Assembly (NCBI GenBank): GCA_023052935.1
Contig: CM041294.1
Span: 27,082,641 to 27,146,640, forward strand
DNA: 64,000 nt
DNA from: Piezodorus guildinii
Lineage: Eukaryota > Arthropoda > Insecta > Hemiptera > Pentatomidae
Direction: 5' to 3'
The translations under genes and the position numbers were made by a program. Below the pieces are notes generated by a model, which saw only the letters and a program-made list of their open reading frames with translations, made no database searches and was not told where the DNA came from. This document shows positions 1 to 11,186 of the stretch, piece after piece (the first letter of the stretch is position 1; every line of letters begins with the position of its first letter).

Positions 1-389
1 CGCGCTCTTTTATTTAAAAAAAAAAAACACTAAAATTTTTTTCTGTATCTTCGACAAGAACTGATTTATTGAATTAAATCACTTTTAATTGGCCGCCATT
101 TTAAAAATAACGAGCTGATATCAACCTTGATCATCACTGCATGCCAAAGTATTTTGGAGCGAATTTCAAAAAAATTGGTCTTGTAGTTACGGCTGGCAAA
201 AGGTTTTTTTTTTTTTTAATTTGTTATTCGGGTTCTACGTATCTCGAAACGTAAGCCCTCAACAAATTTTGATCAGGGGGGATGATCTTTTTGGTCGATT
301 ACAAAGTTTCATTATTGAAAATAATAAACTAAGAAGTGCAAAATGGTTTATTATTTTCAAAAAACTATATTTGAGTATAATTGTTTATA
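1..389. other. AT-rich non-coding flank
   Basis: No convincing gene. It contains a phrase of the type 'TATCTTCGA.AA.AACTGA.TTAT' that recurs near 2190-2240, 5600-5660, 17630-17680 and 17740-17790. The stretch 90-330 resembles 17850-18060 in order and wording. It is therefore probably an old dispersed repeat, class unknown. Confidence 0.5.
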
Positions 390-391
390 TA

Positions 392-1665
392 CAGTGAGTG
401 TCAAAAGTATTCGGAATTCACTACTAGTCTGTAATTCACTTGTTTTTAACTTAATTTTTATGTTTTTAAAGAGTTATTAACCACTTTATAATGTTAGAAG
501 GAAGATATACAATAGCTAAAACCAAAAAATACGACAACAATCAATATATTATTAACGTATTGAACGTTTATTTACAAAAAAATTAGAAATAGTGTATGTT
601 AATGGTGTCAAAAGTATTCGGAATTTCTTGGTTTCCTAGTTATATTAATGCAGTGATCATAAATAAACATCCTGTTGGTAAAAACTTTTGTATAATTATA
701 GATTTTAGCCAACTAGGAATTGATCTTACTAATTAATTAATTGTTTAGTGTGAAATATTACCCCACTCCAACACTTATAGTATCTTGAGGCTATTTTCAT
801 TTTGAATATAGTATTTCCTGATTTTCCTTTTTAGTAGGACCCAAGTTATAGTTAATTAAATTTTAAAGAAATAATGGAAGAAGGATTTCGAGAACTTTTT
901 GAAACTTTTGCAGCAACTAAATATGAATAAATAACGTATATATGTCCAGAGCCATGGTCGCGCGTATGTTAATAATTTGATTTATTCCTAATTTTTCGTC
1001 TACTTTTAATTCTGGCTTTTCATACTTAAAAAATACACAAATCTATCAATAATTCTGTCCATGAATCCAATATTATTGAACTTTTTCAAAGAAAAACGCA
1101 CGTAAATATCACTGACCGCTCAAGTTGTTTTACTATGGCATACTGAATTCTTTATTTGGTTTCCTCCAAACCATAATCTTTTCATAAGAACCATGTACTT
1201 TAGTATGGGAGTCATCTGTAAACATTTTAATTCACCAACCTTCTCTTTAAAAAATGTTACAAACATTCAGCCTATTCTCTTATTTCTTCGCCTGCTGATA
1301 GACGTTTTCCGTACTTCTTGTACCATGTTTTCCTTTTCGTAAAATGTTTTTAGAACGCGGCGAACAGTTGAAAAATTATATTGTGGATCCAGAAGCTCTG
1401 AAAAGTTCATAAATAATTTAAGGTTTACTCATTTGAGGTATTGTTTTCTAATTTGATGAATAATCAGTCTTTCAGTTTTAACATTTAATATTTTTTTGGA
1501 CGCTTACTTTTTTCTTTTATATTTTATTATTATATTATCTACACGGTACATAGCCATCCATATATTCTCATAAATTTTTTTCAACATCTCAACTATTTCT
1601 CTTTAGTGTTAACGTGTGAACGTATTAAAAATTATACGATCGTTGCGTTTTTATTTTAGGACCTT

Positions 1666-1700
<35 letters not shown>

Positions 1701-2036
1701 TTTAATGGTTGGATATATATAACATGAGAGAGGAGAATTGTTTAGAACATAAAATTATGTCGAAGATTGGTGAAAATATCAAAATTTGAAACCATTAAAC
1801 AACAGGATATTACGATTTCCGAATACTTTTGACACTGAACGATCTTGTAATTTTACATTATTAATCGGATATTTTTAAAAACAATAAACTTTTCGGTTAT
1901 CTGGTCAGTGATTTTTCTTTATGGGATTCTCTTTTAAAGATTTGGGAGTGAAAAAGAATTATATAAATTAATAGTTGTGAAATATAATAATTAAACGAAA
2001 AGAAATACGAATTCCGAATACTTTTGACACTTACTG
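392..2036 (-). mobile_element. Tc1-like DNA transposon, degenerate, IR/DR ends
   Basis: The ends are inverted repeats: CAGTGAGTGTCAAAAGTATT begins at 392 and its near-complement ends at 2036, each flanked by TA (390-391 and 2037-2038), the Tc1/mariner target duplication. The motif GTGTCAAAAGTATTCGGAAT recurs inside each end (605-626 direct; 1817-1835 complement). Each end thus carries two binding-site-like repeats about 200 bases apart, the IR/DR layout known from Minos and Sleeping Beauty-type elements. The interior contains wrecked transposase on the minus strand. A 30-base A run lies at 1669-1698. Confidence 0.85.
900..1640 (-). pseudogene. Tc1-like transposase remnant
   Basis: Minus-strand reading in shifting frames gives patches resembling Tc1 transposase: a helix-turn-helix-like stretch ending STVRRVLK near 1370, basic residues RKTSISRRRNK near 1300, VWRKPNK near 1150 and GFMDRIIDRF near 1060. 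These follow the order of the family (DNA-binding region, then the DDE domain). Frames are broken by several stops and shifts and no continuous ORF remains, so no active enzyme is expected. The catalytic acidic residues cannot be placed with confidence. It lies wholly inside the TIR-bounded element at 392-2036. Confidence 0.65.
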
Positions 2037-2382
2037 TAGCTGTTCATTGCTACTAATCTTTTCTTTTTTTCTCTATCTTCAATAATAATCGAGTTTTGGT
2101 AGAATTACAAATATTACAAATTGTGACTTCAACATATAGATCAACTTTTTTTTCTTCTGTTTATCGCGCTTTACTTGATGTAAAACTCTATACATATTTT
2201 TCTCTATCTTCGAAAATAACTGAGTTATGGATAGAAATTTATTTATTTGAATTAATAAAAATTATTTAAATTAAGCTTTCAACTCAAATATCTTAATTCT
2301 AGAACCATTAATATTTTTTTCAACATCATGATACAAAAAACATAATCTATATGTAAAGTGATACATCATTATGTAATTTTTT
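2037..2382. other. AT-rich non-coding, degenerate repeat
   Basis: No gene seen. It contains two copies of the 'CTCTATCTTC.A.AATAA..GAGTT' phrase (2070-2110, 2200-2240) shared with the left edge of the window and with 17.6-17.8 kb, so it looks like part of the repeat into which the Tc1-like element inserted. Confidence 0.45.
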
Positions 2383-2978
2383 TTTTTTATTCAAATAAAT
2401 TTATTAAATACAACAAGTAAATGGGACAGATATGAGATTAAGACACATGATTGTCCTGTGAAGAAACTACCCATTGGTAGAACTCCAATGACCAATTTAT
2501 GGTAAGAGATCTTTGGAGAGGTCACGGATAAGCGGGTTTGAGTGGGCAGGAAGTTTGAAATGGAAAGATGTATATCTGGATCGGGCCAAGTCTTCAAATA
2601 ATAAGATATTTAGGTCTTTATGGATAATTTTATTAGCAACAAAGTATGGAGCATTAAGGATTTTTCGAAGGATCTTGGATTGCAGAGATTGGATGCGAGA
2701 GGAATTTGATGGTTTAGTGGACCCATATAACTCAATGCCGTAGGTCCAAATAGGCCTTATGATGGTTATATAAATGAGTTTTTTTTGTAGGAAATAGAAC
2801 GTTTTGAGCGTTTGTCGATTAAGTGTTGTAGTAATCGGTATCTACGAGCAGTTTCCTGTCGTTTCAGTCTAGTATGAGGGTTCCATGTGAGGCGTTTGTC
2901 TAGGTTTAGTCCTAAGTACCGGGTCTGTTCAACAGGAGTCAGTAAGATGTTGTTAAAGGATACGGTGGGGCAGGAAGT
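2383..2978 (-). pseudogene. Jockey-type LINE 3' end, 5'-truncated
   Basis: Read on the minus strand this is the C-terminal part of a jockey-type reverse transcriptase plus a short 3' UTR. Recognisable phrases are a thumb-region segment near 2870-2900, YGIELYGSTKP near 2720, SKILRKILN near 2670 and the tail 'PRRLKRRWPRDL'-like segment near 2500. The 3' end carries the common terminal sequence of this family (ACTTGTTGTATTTAATAAAT in sense) near 2400. The catalytic palm is absent. Similar fragments lie at 32.0, 32.8, 38.0, 38.8 and 61.0 kb. Stops and shifts make it non-functional. Confidence 0.75.
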
Positions 2979-3162
2979 ATTTTGTAAATATAAAAATTAA
3001 ATAATTATAAATCATGTACTCACAAATATTAATGAATCATAAAGATTTGTCAGTAAGATGTTGTTAAAGGATACGGTGGGGCAGGAAGTATTTTGTAAAT
3101 ATAAAAATTAAATAATTATTAATCATGTACTCACAAATATTAATGTATCATAATCATGGAAA
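2940..3162. repeat. 111-bp tandem duplication across the LINE 5' junction
   Basis: CAGTAAGATGTTGTTAAAGG starts at 2940 and again at 3051. The two 111-base units match almost base for base, including about 70 bases of non-LINE flank (AAATTAAATAATTA..ATCATGTACTC). The duplication therefore includes the LINE/host junction. Confidence 0.9.
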
Positions 3163-3866
3163 GTTTTGAGAATCGAAACGTTAGAACTTATTTTGAGATA
3201 TTAATTAACATTCATGCAGATGAGCAATTTCAAGTTCTAACGTGGGTTACATTCTCAAGAGGTATATCCAACTCGGAATAACTTCCATTTTGGTGATTGT
3301 TCCAACGGAGTCATCATCTTACCTCAGTTTTTATTGCTTGTTGGAGTTTTTCCCTCAGTGATTTCCAGGCAGTTGATTATAGGATGCACTTCTTGCTCAA
3401 GAGGCCGTAGGTCATTAAAAAGTACTTCAACTTACCGCTTCCAAAAGAGAAGCTTTTCAATTTCTGATATTGCAATTTCTTCCTCGTCTGGAAACCGAGG
3501 TGAAGGATCGGAGATAAAAAAAAATAAAAAATCATTGCGCCTCTTTCATAAATTTCCTTTTGAACTGTATGACTCGAATAATGTAACTCCGGAAAACTTT
3601 TAATTTATAAAATCTTTAATAAAACCATTAATCAGAAATAATTGTTGAAAAATATTGAATGCTTCTTAATTCATTTATAACTTTGAATATTTCATGAAAA
3701 TATTAGGATTCATAAAGAGAAACGGATGGGTACTGTTTATTTTCTGCATATATTTTGCTATATTATTTTAAACAAAGAACCTTTATAATCGATCAAGAGA
3801 AACGAAATAAATAACTCCCTCTCAAAATTAAAGGATGTCACGTTTCAAAATACGACATAAAATCCA
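3163..3866. other. Non-coding, unassigned
   Basis: An 89-codon plus-strand ORF (3334-3603) and the opposite strand were both examined. Neither resembles a family I know. No splice-bounded exon can be argued. The flanks are AT-rich. Nothing further supported. Confidence 0.4.
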
Positions 3867-4845
3867 AATATAATAATAATAATAATAATAGGCTTACCGA
3901 ACCTGAAGGTTCGATGCCGATACCACCAAACTTCGCCTGCACAGACTCGTCCAATGTTCACCGGTCAAGCCCAAGCCCCCGAGATCAGCCTTAATGCAAT
4001 CCTCCCATCGACGCTTCGGCCTACCTTTCGGACGCCTACCAGTCGGTTCAGCGAATACCAACTTTCTCGGAATCCGTTCCTCACTAAGCCCAACAACTTT
4101 ACGCGCCCATTTGAGTCTCCGCGATGCTATCAACTCAGTTATATTCACAGGGTAAAAACTCCGCAATTCCGCGTTGTGCAACCTTCTAAACTCCCCAGTG
4201 GCCTCATCTCTCTTCGGACCAAATATTTTACGCAGTACCTTATTCTCGAAAACCTTAAGCCGTTGTTCATCCTTCAAAGTAAGCGGCCACGTTTCGCATC
4301 CGTAAAGAACCGTTGGAAGAATAATAGTTTTATAAATTCTAACCTTTAAGTTTTTAGACGGAAGCCGTGAGCTAAGTAATTTAGCAACTGAATAATAACA
4401 CGCATTTCCCACCTTTAACCGGGTCTTTATTTCTTCCTGGATTTCATTTTTTCTTGTTATTATTGAACCTAAATACTTGAATTTCTCTACGTGTTCAAAA
4501 GTATGACCTGAAATATTAATATCATCAAGATCGCCACCATTTCTGCAACTAATCATATATTTCGTCTTATCGGTATTTAATTCGAGACCTATTTGTTTAC
4601 CGGTTTTTATTAACACACTTGTATTTAGTTGTATAGTTTCCGTGTCTTCACCTAGTAGTACCAAATCATCGGCATACCCCAATACCGGAATCTTGTCACC
4701 CATATTTAAGCCTTTCTCGGTACACATCACCTTTTCTATAACATATTCTAAGGCTATATTAAACAAAACAGGTGAAAGGGAGTCACCCTGTTTCAAACCC
4801 GATCGCACCTCAAATCTCTCGGAGTAACTCTGACCGTATCTAATA
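3867..4845 (-). pseudogene. LINE-A reverse transcriptase, C-terminal half
   Basis: This is the minus-strand C-terminal part of a non-LTR retrotransposon reverse transcriptase. In order: SGLKQGDSLSPVLFN (palm), YADDLVLLGED (catalytic YADD), KFKYLGSIIT, LYGCETWPLTLKDEQRL (thumb) and a basic tail RRPKGRPKRRWEDCI. These occur in insect endonuclease/RT LINEs; I do not assign the clade. The frame is open from about 4840 to the stop at 3894, but the endonuclease and fingers are missing, so it is a 5'-truncated copy. The open frame continues to 4976 in unrelated sequence. Downstream is a 3' tail ending in (TTA)n at 3868-3890, and the 3' UTR contains the palindrome CGAACCTGAAGGTTCG. Confidence 0.8.
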
Positions 4846-5678
4846 AAAAAATCCAAATATCGAATAAAATAAAATCCGTGCGGTGACCACGGTCCGCCGT
4901 TTGCGGCTTTCTTGGAAACTACTAGATCTTTTTTTTTTTTAATTTTAATTCGCACAAAACTAACTTGGCACCTCACGGTGACCGTTACTCCCCGGCGTTG
5001 ATAGCAGCAGTGATTTACAAAATAGCGACCAATAAAACTATTTCACGTCAATAACTCGTTTTTGAAGACAGATAAATGCTGGAGAATTTTACTGCGATCA
5101 ATCATACAAATAAAAGAAAAAAAAATGAAATCCAACACGCATATGCCCCTATAACTTACTTATAATATGCCACAATATTTTGTTGATAAAGGTTTACAAA
5201 AAGTGATTTTTTATTATTAATAATTAATGTTTATTATAGATGTATTTATTTGAGTGAGTAATTTTATTTTTAGGTTATTTTTAAATAAAACAAGTGATCC
5301 ATATTTTTCTTTCAACAACATTTTTATTTCTCCAACGTTTCAGCCTTCTGCCATTTTCAGAGATCATTTAATCTGTCCTGTCTTTATTGCATACATAAAA
5401 ATATAAATATACGTAGTCATATTATTGTATAAGAAATATAGCTTAGGCTGAAACAAGCCTTGGCAGCTTGTTATTATCTACTGGATCTAGTAGATCAAAA
5501 TTTATTTATTTCTTCGTTCATCGCTGTTTACCTATATTAGAAAGTTATACACATAATATATATATACACGTATTTTTTTTTAATTGCGCATTCACTGATC
5601 CTAGAACTCTCTATATATTTTCTATATCTTCAAAAATAACTCAGTTATGGGCGTTTATATGGGGGCTCGACATATTTT
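4846..5678. other. Non-coding, unassigned
   Basis: Junction sequence beyond LINE-A includes a GC-richer patch at 4880-5010 with two CGGTGACC motifs. The remainder is AT-rich with another copy of the 'CTATATCTTCAAAAATAACT' phrase near 5625. The small ORF at 5468-5728 has no recognisable domain. Confidence 0.4.
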
Positions 5679-6568
5679 ACTTTCACATAAATGTATATGA
5701 AATATATATTATGGGGAAAGTATTGTGATCGTGTAAATTTTCGAATTCTAGTTTTCACCGGAAATAAACTTTTTAGGGTCTCTTGATTCCAAATGACAGT
5801 AAGTCCCGCAAAAAGGTCTGTGTATGGGCGTGTTCGTGTGCGATAGGTCTAGAGAAAAAATTAAAATTAGTATAAAACTGGCATTTCGTATTTAAGACAA
5901 CTAACTATTCGTCCGAGGTGTTACAGGAACTTTTTCGTCAAAATCAGCTATCCAAAACAACCACTTTATACTATGCATTTGGCAGTTTTTTAATATTTCC
6001 ACAAAAACGGCTCTAACGATTTTGGTTAAACTCGCTATATTGATGTAAAATTCATAAGGCTTTAATATCATGTTAGTTTCATTCTAATTAAAATAGTCTC
6101 GCAGGGATTAAATGCCGAAATTTTAAATTTTCTTCTTCTAAAGTACCTTTAATTTTGTACATTTCAAAAGATTAACCACATCATCTTAAATACATTGATG
6201 AAGGACGGCTAAATATACCAGTTGGACAAATCTGATGACCAACTAAAGGATAAAAGAGTAAAACTATTTTTAAATGTAATTTTTGATTTTTTGATAATAG
6301 GAACAGTAATATATACGTACAATATACCGTTGGAAAGAAAATGATTATAGAAAAAAATATTGTTTGAAACACAAAGTTGTAAAAATTAATATAAAGTGAC
6401 TATTGAATAGACATATAACTGATTACACATCTAATATAGTTTTATGATTTAATCTAAATCAAAATTTAGTTTTATTAAAATATTTTTCAAATTTAAGTAT
6501 ATTTAATGGTTTTAAAATTGATTTTTACAGTCGAGGTAAGTAAAAGTGGAGTGTTGCCCGCACCACAT
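5679..6568 (+). mobile_element. Family A dispersed repeat, copy 1
   Basis: It starts with a diverged ACTTTCAC..A motif followed by GGGGAAAGTATTGTGATCGTG, then GTCCCGCAAAAAGGTCTGTG and a degenerate GT-rich tract. It ends GAGGTAAGTAAAAGT + GTGTTGCCCGCACCACATT. The same order occurs in seven other places in the window. No coding capacity. LINE-A copy 2 begins immediately at its 3' end. Confidence 0.8.
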
Positions 6569-8560
6569 TTCGTTCCAATGTTCACCGTTCAAGCCCAAGC
6601 CCCCGAGATGAGCCTTAACTCAATCCTCCCATCGACGCTTCGGCCTGCCTTTCGGACGCCTACCAGTCGGTTCAGCGAATACCAACTTTCTCGGAATCCG
6701 CTCTTCATCGAGCCCAACAACTTTACTCGCCCATTTGAGTCTCCGCGATGCTATAAACTAAATTATACTCACAGGATACAAGTTCCGCAATTCTGCGTTG
6801 TGCATCCTTCTAAACTGTTCATCTCTCTTCAGACCAAATATTTAACGCAGTACCTTATTTTCGAAAACTTAAGCCGTTGTTCATCCTTCAAAGTAAGCGG
6901 CCACGATTCACCGTAAAGAACCGTCGGAAAAATAATAGTTTTATAAATTCTAACCTTTAAGTTTTAATATAGAAGCCGCGAGCTAAGTAACTAGCAACTG
7001 AATAATAACACGCATTTCCCACCTTTGATCGGGACTTTATTTCTTCCTGGATTTCATTTTTTCTTGTTATCATTTAACCTAAATACTAGGATATCTCAAC
7101 GTGTTCGAAAGTATGCTCTGATATATCAATACCACCAAGATCGCCACCATTTCTGCTACTAATCATATATTTCGTCTTATCGGTATTTAATTCGAATCCT
7201 ACTTCTTTACCGGTTTTTATTAACACACTTGTATTTAGTTGTATGGTTTCCGTGTCTTCACCTAGCAGTACCAAATCATCGACATACCCCAAAACCGGAA
7301 TCTTATCACCCATATTTAAAACTTTCTCGGTACACATCACCTTTCTATGACATATTCTAAAGTTATATTAAATAAAACAGGTGAAAGAGAGTCATCCTGT
7401 TTCAAACCCGATTGCACCTCAAATTTCTCGGAAAAATTATTACCAATTCTAACTTTATTGAATGTTTCCGGCAAACACATCTCTACTAGGTTTACTAAAT
7501 TTCTAAGCATTCCCTGTTCAATCATGATGTTATGCAGCTTCTGACGGTCTATTGAATCATAAGCCATTTTAAAATCGATATAAAGCTGATGGACTACACC
7601 GTTGTATTCCAAATTTTTCTCTAATATTTGACGTAAGGAAAATATTTGATCAATAGTCGAGCGATTCCGCCTAAAACCACATTGGTAGTCCTCGATAATT
7701 TCCTCAGCGTATTCCGTGATTCGGCTAGTTAGTATTGACGAGAATATTTTATAGCATACTGGGAGAATAGAGATCCCAAGATAGTTGTTACAATCCGTCC
7801 TCGGTCCTTTTTTGTGAATCGGAATAAGTATTGATCCTTTCCATTCTTCGAGCATTTTTTCTATTTTCCCAGATCTTTTTAACTAAAACATGTAATTTGG
7901 AAACGCCCGCTTCTCCACACGCCTTGATTAACACGCCTCGGTGCGTCTATCCATGGTTCAGCGCTCTGATATTCAGAGTGAGGAGATTGATTATTATTTT
8001 CTGTATTTATAATGCCGTCAAAGTGTTGTTTAAATGTATTTAATATCTCAGTCGGAACCGCAATTATATTGTTATTTGCATCTTTAACCGCATTCAATAG
8101 GGGTTCAAATCTTTTACGTGATTTGTTTATACCTTTGTACATCTCTCTTACGTTATTTTCGCTTCTGTGTTTTTCTATTTCTATTATTTTGCCTAAAAGA
8201 TACTCTCTTTTCTTATTTTTTAAGAATTTTGAAGTCTCTTTTTTTACTACCCAAAAGTAAGTCACGTTATTATCGCTTGGATTATTTCAGGAATTCAGTT
8301 TAGCGGTTTTTCTTTTTTCGCACATATTTTGACAATCCCCGTCGAACCAGAGTTTGTTCTTTTTATTTTCGATTTTCCCAAGACACAAATTATCGACATC
8401 TTTAATATTATCCCTCATCCTTTCCCATAATTGGTTTATATCTTCGTGTTCCTCATCCAAAGATACCAAAGCTCCGAATCTATTTTTTACTTCAATCAAA
8501 ATTCTTGGGATGAATATAGTTCGGTGTTCTCTTTTTTTTTTTTTTAAATAATGATCCAAA
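6569..8560 (-). pseudogene. LINE-A copy 2, endonuclease linker/RT, frameshifted
   Basis: A longer copy of the same LINE as at 3.9 kb, broken into at least four frames on the minus strand. From 5' to 3': 8559-8287 (spacer between endonuclease and RT, NKLWFDGDCQ); 8265-7879 (GINKSRKRFEPLL...EILNTFKQHFD); 7855-7337 (RT fingers/palm: HKKGPRTDCNNY, CGFRRNRSTIDQIF, LYIDFKMAYDSID, SGLKQDDSLSPVLFN); and 7340-7086 (YVDDLVLLGED). A degenerate thumb and tail follow to 6569. The first catalytic aspartate lies in YIDFKMAYD. The YADD of copy 1 is YVDD here. The endonuclease is missing and the element is dead. The 3' end abuts family A copy 1 and lacks the (TTA)n tail of copy 1. Confidence 0.85.
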
Positions 8561-9159
8561 ATGTTATATTATATTATACATTGTTTTTGTTTTTTTTCTA
8601 AGATAATAACATATGAATAAATAACTATAAATGTAAATATCAACCTCCCCAATGCGTTGCATTCCACGTGTTCTACTAAACCTGGGTAAGTTAAGTTAGG
8701 ACCTGCACTGGTCATTATTGTCATTACGCACTAATTTGTTTTAAGCAATTAATAATAGTTAATAGTTAAATGGCTAGTAGTTGGACTGAAGCATGGGACT
8801 AGGAGGCAGAACAGGGCGCCTTTGTCGGTTAGGTACCCTTCAGATCCTCCGCCTAATCAAGTTATCTCCCTAACCAGATCTGCGGCACGCCCATTTGCTT
8901 CCCGAGATCTACTTCCCACCGGTTTGTGCAACGTACCAAACCTTATAATTGCCCATCATCAGTAATTAATTGGTATACTCTAAGCAATGTATCGAAATTA
9001 ATTGCTTCTTTATCGTTACTCAATGGTATACAAATTGTAAAGTTAAGAGATCTCTGTGTGATTCTGGACAAAGTTGGATGGATCATTCATCTAGAAAAAT
9101 TGTGGAATAAATTTGACGATTAAAAATAGTATAAGGGGTTATTTTATAATTAAAAAAAT
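8561..9159. other. Non-coding, GC-richer patch inside AT-rich DNA
   Basis: 8680-8930 is noticeably richer in G+C than its flanks and contains short C/T-rich phrases, but gives no recognisable protein, tRNA or SINE head. The 65-codon ORF at 8926-9123 has no known motif. It may be an unrecognised repeat or a host fragment. Confidence 0.35.
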
Positions 9160-10020
9160 CTGGTGCGGACAACACACGACTTTCATTTACCTCCATTTTT
9201 AAATTCAATGAAAGAATTTTCGAAAACAGAGATAAAAATACGTGAAACTATTAAGAATTAATTAAATTGAATTTATATAGAAACATGTATTTTATTGAAA
9301 AATCTATTATATTATTATCAGTTAGTTTTATGTTCATTTCATCACTCTCTATTAACTTTTAAAAGCTTGTGTATGAGATAATATTTTTCTAAAATCTTTA
9401 GCTTTCCAACGGCATAACATACATGTATATTGCTGCTCTTATGTTCAAAAACGAAAAATTGCATTACAAATTTTTTTTTTCTGTTTTCTCCTTTAGTTGG
9501 GAATCGAATTCATTCAATTTATATATTTACCTGTTTTTCAACAGCGTTAACAAGATAATATAGTTATTTTTATTGAATCTACAAAATTAAAGGTACTTTA
9601 GAGAAATAAAATTTTAAACAGACTATTTTAATCAGAATAAAACCTACATGATATTAAAGCCAATTAAATTTTACATCGATATAGCGAGTTTAATTAAAAT
9701 AGTCTTAACAGTTTTAGAGAAAATCGAAAAAAGGTGCAAAATGCATAGTATAAAGTGGATCTTCTGGCTAATTTTGATTAAAAAGGTTTTGTGACGTCTC
9801 GGGCGTATATTTGTCTTAAATATGAAATTTCAGTTTTATAGGACTTACAGTTTCCGCCCGGGAGTTACCACACACACACACACACACACACAGGCCTTTT
9901 TGCGGGACTTGGTTATTTGGACTCAAGGAACCCTAAAACGTATATTTCCGTTGAAAACTGGAATTTGAAAATTTTCACGATCGCAATACTTCCCCTTACT
10001 ATATATAGTAAGTGAAAGTA
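9160..10020 (-). mobile_element. Family A dispersed repeat, copy 2
   Basis: Minus-orientation copy. CTGGTGCGGACAACACACGA (3' end) starts at 9160; the 5' palindrome around CTTACTATATATAGTAAGTG ends at 10020. It includes a (CA)n run at 9869-9891, the complement of the GT run found at the same internal place in other copies. Confidence 0.85.
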
Positions 10021-10179
10021 AAAATGAAAATACTGGTTCAAGAATGTTGTTTTGAAACCTCAAATAAAAAGTTGTAATAAATGTTTTCCCTCCCTGGCAG
10101 GATTTATTCCCCACGCCTCTGACCTATCCATCATTACATTTCCACGCAACCTCTAACATTCACTGCTGACGGATTCTGG
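10021..10179. other. Non-coding spacer
   Basis: AT-rich with a GC-richer middle; nothing recognised. Confidence 0.4.
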
Positions 10180-10704
10180 GCATTGATACATTTCCTGCTA
10201 CTGTATGGATAACTTATGTTTCTTTGTAGGTCAATCCTTTAACAGCAATACCTACTAATAATAAAGTATTCTTATAAATACATATATTTATTTTAATCTA
10301 TACAAATTATTTTAAGATTTGAACCTAAATATCATTTGTTCAATATATTTTTGTAGTATTTAAAAAAACAATACAAATAAACAAAACGCTCCAAATTTTA
10401 CACAATGGTTTACTACTTGTAAATAACTATATTAGGGTTTAACTGCTAATAAAGCATTTCAAAGACATTCGATTAACGAAAAGCAAAAAAAAATTTCACC
10501 TACTGCAAATTTCAAAAACCTATAAACCGAACAAAAATAATAAACCGATTTAAATGATTGTTTTCTTTTGTTTAGTTGAACAAGTAACTAATTCCCTATG
10601 GAAAAGCACAATGAATTTTGTATTTTAAATATTTATTGATAAGTAAGTGAATTATGGGCGTATGTATCGATAAAATTTCAATTTTTGTTTTAATCGATAG
10701 CGGT
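10180..10704. repeat. Direct repeat unit, left copy (interrupted by LINE)
   Basis: This runs parallel to 17055-17721: both include ATGTTTCTTTGTAG, AACAGCAATAC, AAACAAAACGCTCCAAATT, AGTTGAAC..GTAACTAA, GGAAAAGCACAATGAATTTT and ATTATGGGCGTATGTATCGA, and end AATCGATAGCGGT. The right copy has about 150 extra T-rich bases. Together they were a tandem array before the I-type LINE inserted. Confidence 0.85.
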
Positions 10705-10839
10705 TTTTTTTTGTTTGTTTTTAAATTTTAATGGCACAAAACATCGCGGTCATCAGTGCCAGATATATTCATTTTATAGAAGATTAAGTTAAAATATTAA
10801 AAGAGATATTCATTAAAAGATATTATAATATATGTATAA

Positions 10840-11103
10840 TTCTACTTGAGATAAATGAATGTTAGATAATATTCAAGAGAAAAGAATAAATAAATGAATA
10901 AAAAATAAAAATAAATAAATAAAATTAATAATAATAAATAAAGATAAAAAACAAGTAGATAAAATAAATAATAATAAAAATAAATAAGTAATAGTAATAC
11001 ATTAATATTTAATTGAAAAATAAAGTAATAAATATAATAATTAGAAAAGTAATTACAAAAATAAGTAAAATAAAATATAATAAATATAAATAAATAAATA
11101 AAT

Positions 11104-11158
<55 letters not shown>

Positions 11159-11160
11159 AT
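10840..11160. repeat. 3' UTR of I-type LINE: (AAAT)n and (TA)n tracts
   Basis: Low-complexity sequence made of AAATA/TAAA repeats and a (TA)n run at 11113-11153, lying between the ORF2 stop and the A-rich tail of the LINE. Part of this may have expanded after insertion. Confidence 0.8.
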
Positions 11161-11186
11161 TTAAGTCCAAAGAAAACAAGAGTAGT

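Noticed and set aside
2513..2743. 76-codon plus-strand ORF
   Set aside because: It is the reverse complement of the LINE C-terminal region; the sense strand reads as jockey-type RT.
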